Assembly (NCBI RefSeq): GCF_021533215.1
Contig: NZ_JAJNKA010000007.1
Span: 124,001-188,000 of the forward strand
Direction of reading: 5' to 3'
Source: Portibacter lacus
Lineage (GTDB): Bacteria; Bacteroidota; Bacteroidia; Chitinophagales; Saprospiraceae
DNA: 64,000 nucleotides
Shown here: one piece after another, positions 1-9,307 of the stretch
Numbering within the stretch: the stretch's first letter is position 1
Layout: every line of letters begins with the position of its first letter
Program-made: the position numbers and the translations under genes
The notes under the pieces: model-generated
Told to the model about the DNA's origin: nothing
Database searches by the model: none
The model's input: the letters and a program-made list of their open reading frames with translations, nothing else

Positions 1-1
1 G

Positions 2-475
2 GGAAATAGACCTGCATTAGGCAGTGGTAAACCACAGCTACATTTTTATTCTGATGATAGCAAATACGTATTCACAGGTATCGATTATAAGAGAGGTTTT
101 GGTTCAATAAATAGAAATGGCAGCAGATATAAAATTAACGCATATTTTATTGGGTTGGGTATTACAAAACGGGTTTTAGAGTTTCACAATTTTGAATATT
201 ACATAGGGTTAAATGTTTCCTACAAAAAACGAATGCAGATAGGACTATTACAAGTTGCTGAGAGTTCTGAACTGATTTCTCCCGATGGAAATACAATAGA
301 AATTGATGCGGAGTTTTTTCAAGTCTTCAGTCGAAGTAGTATTTCTCTAATTGGTAGCCACAAAATTACTTATGCAATAACTGATTTTTTTGATATAGGC
401 ATAATTAATGGAATTCCATATGACTTTGAAGAAGGTTTCTTTTTTCTTGATGTGATATTTACATACAAGCTTTGA
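2..475 (+). CDS. Hypothetical protein, 5'-truncated by the window edge
   Basis: Frame 2 is open from base 2 to the TGA at 473-475 with no ATG, so the true start lies before the window; a TTG at 155 is only an internal codon. The visible 157 residues are rich in alternating polar and aromatic residues, suggesting beta strands of a secreted or outer-membrane protein, and end in a Phe-rich strand (DVIFTYKL). I do not recognise a family. The stop overlaps the TTG start of the next gene (TTGA), suggesting translational coupling. Confidence 0.6.
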   Translation, partial: GNRPALGSGKPQLHFYSDDSKYVFTGIDYKRGFGSINRNGSRYKINAYFIGLGITKRVLEFHNFEYYIGLNVSYKKRMQIGLLQVAESSELISPDGNTIEIDAEFFQVFSRSSISLIGSHKITYAITDFFDIGIINGIPYDFEEGFFFLDVIFTYKL

Positions 476-1140
476 TTGTCATATTAAAATATAAAGTTAT
501 TATCATATTCTTACTATCTACATCTTATTGTTTATCCCAGTCAGGTGTAAATTATCAGAGCTTTGGTTCTTATTGGCAACATTCAGACATGATTGGTTAT
601 AATATAGGATATGGAGTTTATAAGGATATAGGTAAGATGAGTCTGAATTTAACCTTCAATTATGGTTATGGCGAAAAGAATGGACTCAAGAATAGCAAAA
701 TAGATACACTTTTATTTCATACCATTTATGTTCTTGATGACGGTGGTTTATTCGGAACTTCAAAGGTAACGGACTTTGCACATCAAATCGCACTTGATTT
801 CACCTGTTCCTACCCACTATTTACGAGGGCAAAAACTAGCTTGATTCTATCTGGGGGATTTTTTCTGTCACGTGTAACTCATTTTATAATATCTGATATA
901 TTTAATAGTTATACCATTAATACTCCTTTGGGAGTTCAAGATGAAATAATTATCTTAGAATCTATTTCCAGTCAAAACTTTTATTCTGGTGGTGTGGTTA
1001 TTGATTTAGCTTACGGAATAAAGTTTAGAGAACTAAAAACCTTATCTATTTTTACTTCAGGTATTATTGGGCCAAACAAAACGAATAGTTTAAATCTCGG
1101 AATTAGAATTAGCGGACCTTTTCATAGAAGAAGTAAGTAA
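472..1140 (+). CDS. Hypothetical secreted protein, probably outer-membrane beta-barrel-like
   Basis: A 222-residue protein. It starts at a TTG that overlaps the stop of the preceding gene and has an N-terminal hydrophobic signal segment ending near SYCLSQ. The remainder has repeated aromatic/Gly strands (YNIGYGVYKDIG, LTFNYGYGEKNG) and a final strand LNLGIRISG, as expected of small outer-membrane barrels. The family is not recognised. It is probably co-transcribed with the truncated gene before it. The TTG start is supported by the signal peptide; no earlier in-frame ATG is seen. Confidence 0.6.
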   Translation: MIVILKYKVIIIFLLSTSYCLSQSGVNYQSFGSYWQHSDMIGYNIGYGVYKDIGKMSLNLTFNYGYGEKNGLKNSKIDTLLFHTIYVLDDGGLFGTSKVTDFAHQIALDFTCSYPLFTRAKTSLILSGGFFLSRVTHFIISDIFNSYTINTPLGVQDEIIILESISSQNFYSGGVVIDLAYGIKFRELKTLSIFTSGIIGPNKTNSLNLGIRISGPFHRRSK

Positions 1141-1212
1141 TTGTTAAAACCTTGCTAATTTCCGTAGAAAAATAGATTTATAAACTATTGCCTTCGTAAT
1201 CTTAATAAATCA

Positions 1213-1236
1213 TGATAGTATCATATGATAGTATCA
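1213..1236. repeat. Tandem near-palindromic 11-mer
   Basis: TGATAGTATCA occurs twice with a 13-bp period (1213-1223 and 1226-1236). Each copy is an odd palindrome around a central G. It lies between two convergent genes, so a promoter role is not obvious. Confidence 0.5.
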
Positions 1237-1257
1237 GCGAGCATAGTTTCACTCCAA

Positions 1258-1284
1258 AAGATCATAGAAGATTCATATGATCTT
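1258..1284. terminator. Possible bidirectional terminator hairpin
   Basis: Perfect 8-bp inverted repeat AAGATCAT / ATGATCTT with an 11-nt loop, followed by ATTTTAA. It is placed between the 3' ends of the convergent genes at 472-1140 and 1361-2314. The stem is AT-rich and weak. Confidence 0.4.
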
Positions 1285-1360
1285 ATTTTAAATTACCCCA
1301 ACATCAACATGTCAATCATTGTAACTGTCTATATAACAATTTTTCACCATGCGTTTATTT

Positions 1361-2314
1361 CTAATCACCTTCTATATTTTTCAAAAAACCACGAATGACT
1401 TCAGTTACTTTCTGCGGTTGGTCATTGTAAGTTGAATGGGCTGCATTTTCTATAATTTCCACGGCTGCATTCTGGGCGAGCTTTTGATATCTATATATCG
1501 TTTCTGGTCTGGCTTCATCGTGCTCACCAGCGAGAAAAAGTATCGGTTCAGAGATTTGGTCTAATGATGAAGTCCTATCAAAGTCAATTAATGTCCCTGT
1601 TGCCGTAAATTCGGTGGGTCCCCACATATAGTTGTAAACTTGGGTATTAAAATAAGGCTTAGGAACTTGCTCACATTCACTATTTGTCTTAGGAGGCCAG
1701 CCTTTAAGTGACAAGTGTCTGATGTAAAATGAGTCTGTTGCAGCAAGGTAGATCGGTGAGGTATAATCTTTTAGCGCTTCATACTTCGATATGGTATCTC
1801 GAATGCTGGTCGGAAGTTCTGACAGCAATAAATTAGCATCTGCTATCCAATCTTTAGTACTGAGCATTGGGCTTGAAAAAATGACAGACTTCACACCTTT
1901 AGGCCTTTGAGAAATCATATATTCTATTAAGAATGTACTGCCACAAGAATGACCCAGAATGTGAACTTCCTCTAACTCTAATTCATTCCTTAAAAGGGTA
2001 ATTTCATTCACGAATCGATCGATCTTCCAGAGTGAAGTATCCGTAGGTCTATCTGAGTTCCCTGATCCTAATTGGTCATAAAAAATAACGGGTCTTTCGT
2101 TAGCCAAGCGCGAGAATGCAGGAATCATCGGGCAACTTAGGGAACCTGGCCCACCATGCAGCACTAACAGTGGAATGCCCTTGCCTTCGCCTACAATTTT
2201 ATACCAAATCTTCCCTCCTTCTACATTGACATAACCTTCCTTTGCAATTTTTTTCTCGCAGGACACACTTGCTAAAAATGAACAAACACAGAGTGTAATA
2301 ATTATTATTCGCAT
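1361..2314 (-). CDS. Proline-iminopeptidase-like alpha/beta hydrolase lipoprotein
   Basis: A 317-residue alpha/beta hydrolase of the S33 type. The N-terminus is a lipoprotein signal (SFLASVSCEKK), so it is probably tethered in the periplasm or outer membrane. HGGPG at residues 53-57 forms the oxyanion region, the nucleophile elbow is GHSCGS with Ser123, and the C-terminal part has the Asp (AGEHDEARP) and His (NAAHSTYND) expected of the catalytic triad. The family releases N-terminal proline or hydrolyses small esters and amides; the substrate here cannot be read from sequence. Monocistronic, convergent with the gene on its 3' side. Confidence 0.85.
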   Translation of the reverse strand: MRIIIITLCVCSFLASVSCEKKIAKEGYVNVEGGKIWYKIVGEGKGIPLLVLHGGPGSLSCPMIPAFSRLANERPVIFYDQLGSGNSDRPTDTSLWKIDRFVNEITLLRNELELEEVHILGHSCGSTFLIEYMISQRPKGVKSVIFSSPMLSTKDWIADANLLLSELPTSIRDTISKYEALKDYTSPIYLAATDSFYIRHLSLKGWPPKTNSECEQVPKPYFNTQVYNYMWGPTEFTATGTLIDFDRTSSLDQISEPILFLAGEHDEARPETIYRYQKLAQNAAVEIIENAAHSTYNDQPQKVTEVIRGFLKNIEGD

Positions 2315-2543
2315 GGTTTATAGTTTAAAGTAAAGGACTGGAGTTCGCCGAAACCTTCCAAGTTAATCACTGCTATTTGGTATAAGCTAATTTACACATT
2401 TGCAACTTTATTCATTATCTATCAAATATTTATATTAAATAAATATAGAACAATTCTAACTCGCTGACTTTCTTTAATTTGAAAGCATTTCAAAAATCCC
2501 GAATAAGCTGACCTCATCGAAAAACAGAATTCATATCCTTTGC

Positions 2544-5024
2544 CTATCTTCTAATAAAAATCGGTTCCATGTAATTTAATGCTTGAATTTGCACGAAGTA
2601 AAGACCTGATAATAAGCTATTAGGCAAGTTAACTACGATATTACTAGAGGTGTTTGTTACATTAACATTATGAACAGTCCTACCTAGCATATCCATAACT
2701 ACTATATCCCCAACATTGACATAACCACTAATTTTTATTTTAAAAAAGTCTTCGAAAGTAGGATTAGGAAACAAACTTATCGTGGTCTGCATTAATTCTA
2801 ATGTAGAAGAACTCACTACCGTTACGCTATTACTTAATCTGCTGCATCCGGACGAAAAGGTAACCGATACGGTATATTCACCGCTTTCGGTAGGAGCATA
2901 AACTTTAGCTTCTGCCCTAGGAATGAGCACGCCATCTTTATACCATCGAAAGCTTACACCATCTGCATCCGTCTTCAAGGAAGCTCCTTGGTCTATTAAT
3001 ACCACTTCAGGTGTAGCAGTTCCTGCAATCTGTAATTCAAGTGCATCAGTATTGCCACAGGCATTTTCTCCATAAACGGTCAAATAACCAGCGCCCGGCT
3101 CAATAGCATAGACCTTAATCTCCGGACCATTTTGATCTCCCACAACGACCCATTCATCAGGAATCGTCCAAACGTATTGGTCAATATTTGACCCATTGAC
3201 CGAATAAGTTATGGTATCGAAAAGGCATGGAAATCTTAAGCCTTCAATGTCTGCTAATAAAGGTGGATTTCTACAATCTGATTGTTTTTCGATAAATCCT
3301 CCATATCCGTGAAGCCATGTTGATTGTATGTCTTTGTTACTAAATTCGTAGATGCCCAGTAATTCCTGTTTTGGAAAATAAGCAAATGGCCAAGTTTCAC
3401 CACCGTCGTAGGTGTACCATAATTTATCAGCCGTAGAATCGTAAATGTAGCCTGTATCTTGATTGATAAAATGAATGTCTTTAACTATCATAGAATAGCC
3501 AGTGGGTGTTGTTAGTGAATCCCAAGTAAGTCCATAATCCGTTGATTTTCTGATGATATTAAGGGACTCCATCATGTAGATGGTGCTATCAATGATAGAC
3601 ATTGGCCCTAAATCAAGTGCAACATCGCCAGTGTATATTTCCGTCCATGATGTCCCTTCATCCTTGCTAAATAAAAGTTTACCCCGAACCCTCAAGAATA
3701 AATCTCCATTGTCGGCCAAATCCAAGCCATTTGAAAATTTTTCAATGTAAAAACTGTCCCATGTGATCCCCTGATCATCAGATAACACATAAAAATCTGA
3801 GGTACTGTAAGCAAGCCATCTACCAGATGGGGCGATGTGAAAATCAACAAATGCCCCAGGAGTAGGCCCATAAACAATCGTTTCTTCTTTTGTATTTAGG
3901 TCTTTTCTGATGATCTTTTGGGTGCCTGCAAAGATTATTGCTTCATCTTCAATGATCCCCATGTCATAAATATTAGTATTCAACGTATCGAAAACCTCCC
4001 ATGTATCTCCGCCATTTTCTGAGTTAAGGATAAATCCTCTTCCAGCTGCAAACACTTTCTGCCCATCGACAGTCCCCATTGTAGTGATGTGTGGTTTCAC
4101 GTGCGCAGTAACATCGTGCCATGAAATGCCTTCATCATCTGATTCAGCGATCGTCGAGAATGATGCTCCTACAAGTAATTTGCCATTTTCACTTATATAA
4201 AGCCCATTAAGATCGGCAAGGGAGATGATATTTTTATGTTCATTAAAGGTCTGAAATCCATCGAAAGTTGAATATAGGTAACTTGAAGAGGTGATATAGG
4301 CTGTGTCAGGGCTTGAACCAAATTTTATCTTTCCAAAATACCTCGACAAGCGGCCTCTCTCTTCCCAGGTCTGTCCACCGTCTTCTGTGAAATATAGATA
4401 TGGCAAGGATGCCGCTACACCCGTGTTTGTGTCGTAAAAACTTAAAGATGAAGGTCTCGTCAATTCTGTATTCGCTTCCCAATTTGCACCACCGTCCGTC
4501 GTAATGTATAGAACAGGCGATGATCCAACAGTTGCCCACCAAATGTGATCTTCATCTAATATAAAACTTGAATTTCCTAAGGAATCCGCCGGAGTATTCA
4601 AGCTAGTAAACGTTGTACCTTGGTCTGTAGACTTATACACTCCCCCATTGTTCGACACGATTAAGGTACCAGAGGGCGAAAGATAGGAATCAAAGATTTC
4701 TTTAGGAGCATCTGGAATTTCAGTGAAGGTTTCACCGCCATCCTCACTTTTATAAATACCTCTGCCACATGCATAGATAAGATCTTCATCTCTCTCTACG
4801 GTTGCAAAATTCCACCCGTTCAGATCGTTATCTTTAATCGTCCAAGTACTTCCAGCATCATTCGTGATGAATATGGCCGCATCATCCCCTACTGCAGCTC
4901 CGAAAGAACCATTTATCTCAATATCGTTTATGATTCCTAGATGATTAAACGGGTACTGACGGTCCCATTGAGCAGAAAGCGCTAGACAGCTCAACAGTAA
5001 ACAAAGCAAGAGGAAGGACTTCAT
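2544..5024 (-). CDS. T9SS-secreted beta-propeller (YCF48/BNR-like) repeat protein
   Basis: An 826-residue exported protein. A signal peptide (LLLCLLLSCLALSAQ) is followed by about 550 residues of repeats carrying sialidase/YCF48-type blade motifs (TNDAGSTW, SEDGGETF, TEDGGQTWEE, YTYDGGETW). Then come a PKD/Ig-like stretch (VNGSNIDQYVWTIPDEW) and a type A T9SS sorting domain (SLFPNPT ... GLYFVQIQ). Such proteins are displayed on the surface or released; blade proteins bind or scaffold, and no catalytic residues are evident. It stands alone, with non-coding gaps of about 230 and 90 bp on its two sides. Confidence 0.85.
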   Translation of the reverse strand: MKSFLLLCLLLSCLALSAQWDRQYPFNHLGIINDIEINGSFGAAVGDDAAIFITNDAGSTWTIKDNDLNGWNFATVERDEDLIYACGRGIYKSEDGGETFTEIPDAPKEIFDSYLSPSGTLIVSNNGGVYKSTDQGTTFTSLNTPADSLGNSSFILDEDHIWWATVGSSPVLYITTDGGANWEANTELTRPSSLSFYDTNTGVAASLPYLYFTEDGGQTWEERGRLSRYFGKIKFGSSPDTAYITSSSYLYSTFDGFQTFNEHKNIISLADLNGLYISENGKLLVGASFSTIAESDDEGISWHDVTAHVKPHITTMGTVDGQKVFAAGRGFILNSENGGDTWEVFDTLNTNIYDMGIIEDEAIIFAGTQKIIRKDLNTKEETIVYGPTPGAFVDFHIAPSGRWLAYSTSDFYVLSDDQGITWDSFYIEKFSNGLDLADNGDLFLRVRGKLLFSKDEGTSWTEIYTGDVALDLGPMSIIDSTIYMMESLNIIRKSTDYGLTWDSLTTPTGYSMIVKDIHFINQDTGYIYDSTADKLWYTYDGGETWPFAYFPKQELLGIYEFSNKDIQSTWLHGYGGFIEKQSDCRNPPLLADIEGLRFPCLFDTITYSVNGSNIDQYVWTIPDEWVVVGDQNGPEIKVYAIEPGAGYLTVYGENACGNTDALELQIAGTATPEVVLIDQGASLKTDADGVSFRWYKDGVLIPRAEAKVYAPTESGEYTVSVTFSSGCSRLSNSVTVVSSSTLELMQTTISLFPNPTFEDFFKIKISGYVNVGDIVVMDMLGRTVHNVNVTNTSSNIVVNLPNSLLSGLYFVQIQALNYMEPIFIRR

Positions 5025-5117
5025 AATTTTGATTTTATTACAATATTATCGGGATAATCACGTATTCTCTTCACCTCTCAGGGTGATATTTCAGTTTTTC
5101 GGCTCTCCAATATTGTA

Positions 5118-6332
5118 TTATTTTTTATCGGGTATTATCCAATCAGCATTACGAACGAAAAATATGTATTGAGCATAGTCGGTGGTGGAAGTTCCTTCGA
5201 TGATATCGTATGCATCCCAGATTGTGATAAGTTTTTTCACCTTAGTTCCTCTTGCAGAAGTCAAATAAGGTGAATTTACAGCGTCCAATTTCAGTAGACT
5301 AATCGAATTGCGTTCAGTAACTTTTTTATAATCTGCAATGCCTTGGATATACATAAATAGCCTATTGTCTTGAGAATATTTAAATCGCGTGAATTCTTGG
5401 CCTTTATCTTGCATAAATTTAGGAAGAGCTTTACTATCGACGGTTAGTCTTGAATCAACATACAAGGTATTCATACTGACCATTTTATCGGAATAAGGCA
5501 TAATCGTATCCTTCTTTATTCTTCCTGCTAGTGTGTAGTGATAAGCCTGTAGGGTGTGTGAAAATCCCATTCCTGCATATATTTTCTCATTATTCCATTG
5601 GTTTTGGGTGTAGTTGCGCTTAAAATTTTCATACATAAACTTGTCGCGGGATCTTATCTCTTTAAAATTACTTAGATTAAACTGAATGTTCTCGAGCAAT
5701 ATGACATCATCCGCCGCTAAGTCTGATTGTTCTGATTTCATTATTTCGCTCAATTTATTAGCTGACCACGACATCAATTCCTCTACACCTGATGGAATTT
5801 CTGCATGATATTGACTAGGAAGTTTTTCGATTAATAATCTACGCAATAGGTCAAAGTCAGCAATTTTATCAACCCCAATGAGTTTGAATTTTGAATCTTC
5901 GGAAAGCCCCGAATAATAAGCTCTAAAATTCTTCCATTTATTTCTGTGTTGTTCAGAAATTCGCCCGATATAAACAGCCCACTCTTTAAGAATTTCTTTC
6001 AGTTCGAGTTCATCAGAGCCTTCTATATATTTCTGCAAATAGTAGCCTTGAGCGATATCCATCTCCGCTATATAAATGTCAATGTTAATTTTCTCATTGA
6101 GCTGTGTGAATAATGCATAATCAATTCTTGGAGATGTTTCCACCTCGTGAACTTCACCTACTAAAAAAAGCTGGTTCTTGTAGAAATCTTCATCTAGTGA
6201 ATTAAATTGAAGGGAGTCGGTCATTTTTATGACTTCGGTTTGTTCTTTTAAGTAGTTAACATATTTACTTGAAGAACAACTACAAAGTAAAAATAAGCCT
6301 GCGATAATGCTAAAGATTGAATACGTTTTCAT
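5118..6332 (-). CDS. Lipoprotein with a ChaN/erythromycin-esterase-like fold (tentative)
   Basis: About 404 residues. The start chosen (MKTYSIF) puts a lipoprotein signal at the N-terminus (LFLLCSCSSSK); an in-frame upstream start at 6359 would only add nine residues. The opening FLVGEVHEVETSPRID, the spacing to YIAEMD, and later GMGFSHTLQAYH recall ChaN/erythromycin-esterase-like proteins, which share G-E-x-H and late H motifs. The family assignment is by motif resemblance only. Substrate unknown. The gene precedes the T9SS propeller gene on the same strand, with 93 bp between them. Confidence 0.65.
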   Translation of the reverse strand: MKTYSIFSIIAGLFLLCSCSSSKYVNYLKEQTEVIKMTDSLQFNSLDEDFYKNQLFLVGEVHEVETSPRIDYALFTQLNEKINIDIYIAEMDIAQGYYLQKYIEGSDELELKEILKEWAVYIGRISEQHRNKWKNFRAYYSGLSEDSKFKLIGVDKIADFDLLRRLLIEKLPSQYHAEIPSGVEELMSWSANKLSEIMKSEQSDLAADDVILLENIQFNLSNFKEIRSRDKFMYENFKRNYTQNQWNNEKIYAGMGFSHTLQAYHYTLAGRIKKDTIMPYSDKMVSMNTLYVDSRLTVDSKALPKFMQDKGQEFTRFKYSQDNRLFMYIQGIADYKKVTERNSISLLKLDAVNSPYLTSARGTKVKKLITIWDAYDIIEGTSTTDYAQYIFFVRNADWIIPDKK

Positions 6333-6436
6333 CTGTTTTGTTTTTAATGTTCTCAACAAATGAAGCGTATTAAAACCACCGAATAAAACGAGAGTGATGA
6401 AGTTGAAGTTTTTGTGTTGAAATTGAAGCTTGTGGG

Positions 6437-7276
6437 CTAGTTTTGAACGTTCTGGGATGAATTTGCAAGCCTTTTTTCTAAGGCTTCATAGTACTTTTGG
6501 GAAATTGGAATGGTTTCATCCATTTTCGAAATTTTCATAAATCGCTTCCGAGAATTGCCTTCTACAGCTGTTAAAAAGTCTAAATTTACTAAGTAAGAAC
6601 GATGCACTTGCCATGCATTTGGCAGTTGTTTCATGATGTTAGAAAGGGTACTTCGAAACATTTTTTGTTCCATTCCATTTTCCGTATCAAAATACACTTC
6701 TACATAATTTTGTTGGGACTGCGCATAGATAAATTGGGATTCAAAAATGGTAAGGGTCTCTGATTTATTTTCACCATTGATGGTCACTTTTTCATCCTTT
6801 TTCACATTCTTATGATCGGAAAGTGGCACTTCTATCACTCCATATTTGGATCGAAGGTAAAGCCATAATGGAATTAAAATCGGTGTAAAAGGAAGCCCGA
6901 AGGTCTTGATGAAATCCCAGATATCTGCCGAGGTAAAAGTTGATAATCCACTAATCACATAGAAATGATAAAGAAAGGCAAAAACAAATATGATGAAGAT
7001 GGTTGCTACGATGTATAACACTTCATTGACAATGAACCAACGGTTTTTCTGAAGCTTATACGTATAATTTTCAAGCGGATGAATGCTTAAGATTGGAATC
7101 ATAATGCACAAGGCATACCCTGATAGAATTAAGTATTTATAAGAAAAGCTATTGCTGTTATCAAAGGGTTCCAAGGTGATCAACAATAATGGGAGCACTA
7201 AACCTAATAAAAAAGCAATCCACAATGTCTGTTTCCAACTCTTAGCATACGCAATGGTTTTGTTTAGTGTAATCAT
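6437..7276 (-). CDS. LytTR-family transcriptional regulator with membrane N-terminus
   Basis: About 279 residues from MITLNKT. Four hydrophobic helices occupy roughly residues 15-140, then a linker, then a C-terminal LytTR DNA-binding domain (ESQFIYAQSQQNYVEVYF ... QVHRSYLVNLDFLTAVEG ... ISQKYYEAL). This is the Bacteroidota arrangement in which the sensor is the membrane part and no receiver domain is present. A longer frame starts at 7327, but those 17 residues do not look like family sequence. Target unknown; LytTR proteins often control adjacent secreted-protein genes, here the lipoprotein at 5118-6332. Confidence 0.85.
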   Translation of the reverse strand: MITLNKTIAYAKSWKQTLWIAFLLGLVLPLLLITLEPFDNSNSFSYKYLILSGYALCIMIPILSIHPLENYTYKLQKNRWFIVNEVLYIVATIFIIFVFAFLYHFYVISGLSTFTSADIWDFIKTFGLPFTPILIPLWLYLRSKYGVIEVPLSDHKNVKKDEKVTINGENKSETLTIFESQFIYAQSQQNYVEVYFDTENGMEQKMFRSTLSNIMKQLPNAWQVHRSYLVNLDFLTAVEGNSRKRFMKISKMDETIPISQKYYEALEKRLANSSQNVQN

Positions 7277-7549
7277 CTGCTTTTGTTGTGCTTTACTATT
7301 TTCGAGCAAAATAGGAAAACATAGCAATAACTTAATTAATAGCTATATAAAATTCAACTTATTAGCAAGTTCTAGGGAAGTACTAGCTACGATTAAGTGT
7401 TAATAATTCTCTTTCTATATATGCTTTAAACCAGTGAGATGAAAAGGAAAATTCTATTCAAACTGGATGCTGTTTCAGACCACTTTAATAAACCATAAAC
7501 CATTTTATATATTTCTACAGATTCTATATTCTGCCATTTGCCGCTACTT

Positions 7550-8074
7550 CTACGAATGAAGCTTTATCCGCCTTTTCATTTCAGAAAGTTCTATTCCATT
7601 CCAATAATCATTTTGTAGATCGAGATTCGTCTTATTCCTTGGCGTCACTTTAGGCCGTAAGCGATTTCCTTGGGTAAAAATGGTACAAGGAATGTGCCCT
7701 TTATATGGATAATCGATGATCTTATTATATATTAATCCATCATAATGCTCTCGATAATGTTGATTATCAAAATTATCAAGATAGTCATCAAAATCATGTG
7801 TTTTTACTAAAACCCAGACACCATAGGTCATAGCTATGCAGTTGTTTCGAATATAAATAGGAAGAACACATCTGATATAACAATCAATTTGTTCCCCGAG
7901 CTTGATGACACAAACTTCTGAAGTTGATTTTAAGATCTCCGTATTATCATTATCCGTCATCTCAGAACAAGGTGAATCATAAATGATCGTTGCGATACGT
8001 GGATGTACGGTATCACATAACTTACATTTATAGGCCTTAATTTCGGTGCCTTGATTTAATAATTGCTTGTACAT
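7550..8074 (-). CDS. DUF2199 domain protein
   Basis: About 174 residues from MYKQLLNQG. A CxxC near the start (YKCKLCDTVHPRI), followed by GVWVLVKTHDFDDY, YPYKGHIPCTIF and the end motif NDYWNGIELSEM, matches the DUF2199 pattern, including the shared 'conserved W/G, then short proline strand' layout. Function unknown; the paired Cys suggest a small metal site. The frame is open to 8242, but the extra 56 residues are low-complexity hydrophobic and do not match the family, so the ATG at 8074 is preferred. Confidence 0.7.
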   Translation of the reverse strand: MYKQLLNQGTEIKAYKCKLCDTVHPRIATIIYDSPCSEMTDNDNTEILKSTSEVCVIKLGEQIDCYIRCVLPIYIRNNCIAMTYGVWVLVKTHDFDDYLDNFDNQHYREHYDGLIYNKIIDYPYKGHIPCTIFTQGNRLRPKVTPRNKTNLDLQNDYWNGIELSEMKRRIKLHS

Positions 8075-8435
8075 CCATTTTCTTCTAAGAAATACAACTA
8101 AGGTAAAATTATTTAAGAGAGAGACGTTTAAGATGGTTAGATATTTTTGAGAGATATGAATATGTGGATAAACGAAGCATTTTAGGTTTACTAAATCTAC
8201 TTTCAGAATCCTATCATTGGGATTGCTGTGTGTTTTTATCATTCATTACATGGCTATTATATTATTGCTTAGTAGTATTTTTTGGTGCAAATTGAAGGGT
8301 GATTACTTAGATCATTTAAATTTTGAGAGATGATAAACATTCTCAATTACCTAAAGCAAATTAGTTAAAATCCGTTTGGAATGATAGATGAGAAATTTCT
8401 AATCCTTATATTACTATTGAGCTAAAAAAATAATT
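8075..8435. other. Gene-poor gap
   Basis: About 360 AT-rich bases between the DUF2199 gene start and the small protein at 8436. Apart from the in-frame open extension of the DUF2199 gene to 8242, I see no repeat, RNA or remnant here. It should contain the divergent promoters of both genes. Confidence 0.5.
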
Positions 8436-8822
8436 ATGCACAAATTATTCTTTTTCTGTTGGATTATTATTTCATTATGGCGGTGCGATAATAGGTTGGA
8501 CAAATCATATGAGACTATTACAAAGGACCCACTTTATACAGCATATTATAATGCATTTATCGAATCTTCGAATCATGCTCTAAAATTTGATATTATAGAA
8601 ATTGGGAATAATCTAGACGCATGTGATTTGAACAATAATGGCGGAAGTATATGCGATCCATTACCTGATTGTGATATAGGTAAAGAAACGGTACAATGGT
8701 TAGAAGTCTCTTGCAAAGTATTTACAGCTACAAATGCAGTAAAAGAAAAATACGTTTTAACAAACAAAGAATTCGGTGATATTTTAAGTAAATATATCAA
8801 GGAGAATTATGAAGTTATTTGA
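8436..8822 (+). CDS. Hypothetical small exported protein
   Basis: A 128-residue protein with an N-terminal hydrophobic stretch (FFFCWIIISLW) ending at RCDN; the Cys could be a lipoprotein acceptor, but Arg just before it is atypical. The mature part is acidic and Cys-rich (DACDLNNNGGSICDPLPDCD), which could form disulfides or bind a metal. No family recognised. No operon partner. Confidence 0.55.
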   Translation: MHKLFFFCWIIISLWRCDNRLDKSYETITKDPLYTAYYNAFIESSNHALKFDIIEIGNNLDACDLNNNGGSICDPLPDCDIGKETVQWLEVSCKVFTATNAVKEKYVLTNKEFGDILSKYIKENYEVI

Positions 8823-8867
8823 TATGTTTTTGTGGCGAGAATAGCAATTAATTGGAATTAATGATGA

Positions 8868-9049
8868 TTAGGAACCTCGATTTAATTCTTGAGCTTGCTT
8901 TGCTAAAAGGACGAGTTTTTGCTTCTTTCCTTTTTTAATTTGGATCTATGTTCGATAATATTTTTTACTAAAATTCTTCTATGAGTTCCAGCTTTTGTGA
9001 AAGGTATTAGTCCAGTTTCGAGAAGCTTAACAAGATGTGGTCTTGTATG
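8868..9049 (-). pseudogene. Frameshifted remnant of an excisionase-family HTH antitoxin
   Basis: On the minus strand, 9049-8903 reads RPHLVKLLETGLIPF, then AGTHRRI, then KNIIEHRSK, the second half of the helix-turn-helix of the excisionase-type antitoxins usually paired with PIN toxins. That frame stops at 8903-8905, but the next frame continues with LVLLAKQAQELN and stops at 8868-8870, which matches the usual C-terminus (AQELN). So there is one frameshift near 8906-8912. The N-terminal half is missing: an in-frame TGA precedes it at 9050-9052. No toxin gene remains beside it. Confidence 0.65.
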
Positions 9050-9307
9050 TCATCCCGATAAAAGCTGGATAATTTATAAAATCTTCATACATTTGAAACA
9101 GCAAAAATATACTCTTGAAACCCTGATAACATGTAATTTTAAATGATTATTCTGTTTCAATTAAGCAAAATCAGGGAAGAGAAATGACATCGCAAACGAA
9201 CAGAAGTGATAACGATATTTGCACTGAAAAAGAGGCTACATGACATTGATCAAAACCCGCGCATCATTAAAATTAAATCTTATCCAAATTTATTTAAATA
9301 GAGTTTA
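9050..9307. other. Non-coding leader region of the two-component system
   Basis: AT-rich sequence between the antitoxin remnant and the histidine kinase gene. I see no further coding homology. It must hold the promoter of the kinase/regulator operon; no clear TAnnTTTG element was found. Confidence 0.4.
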
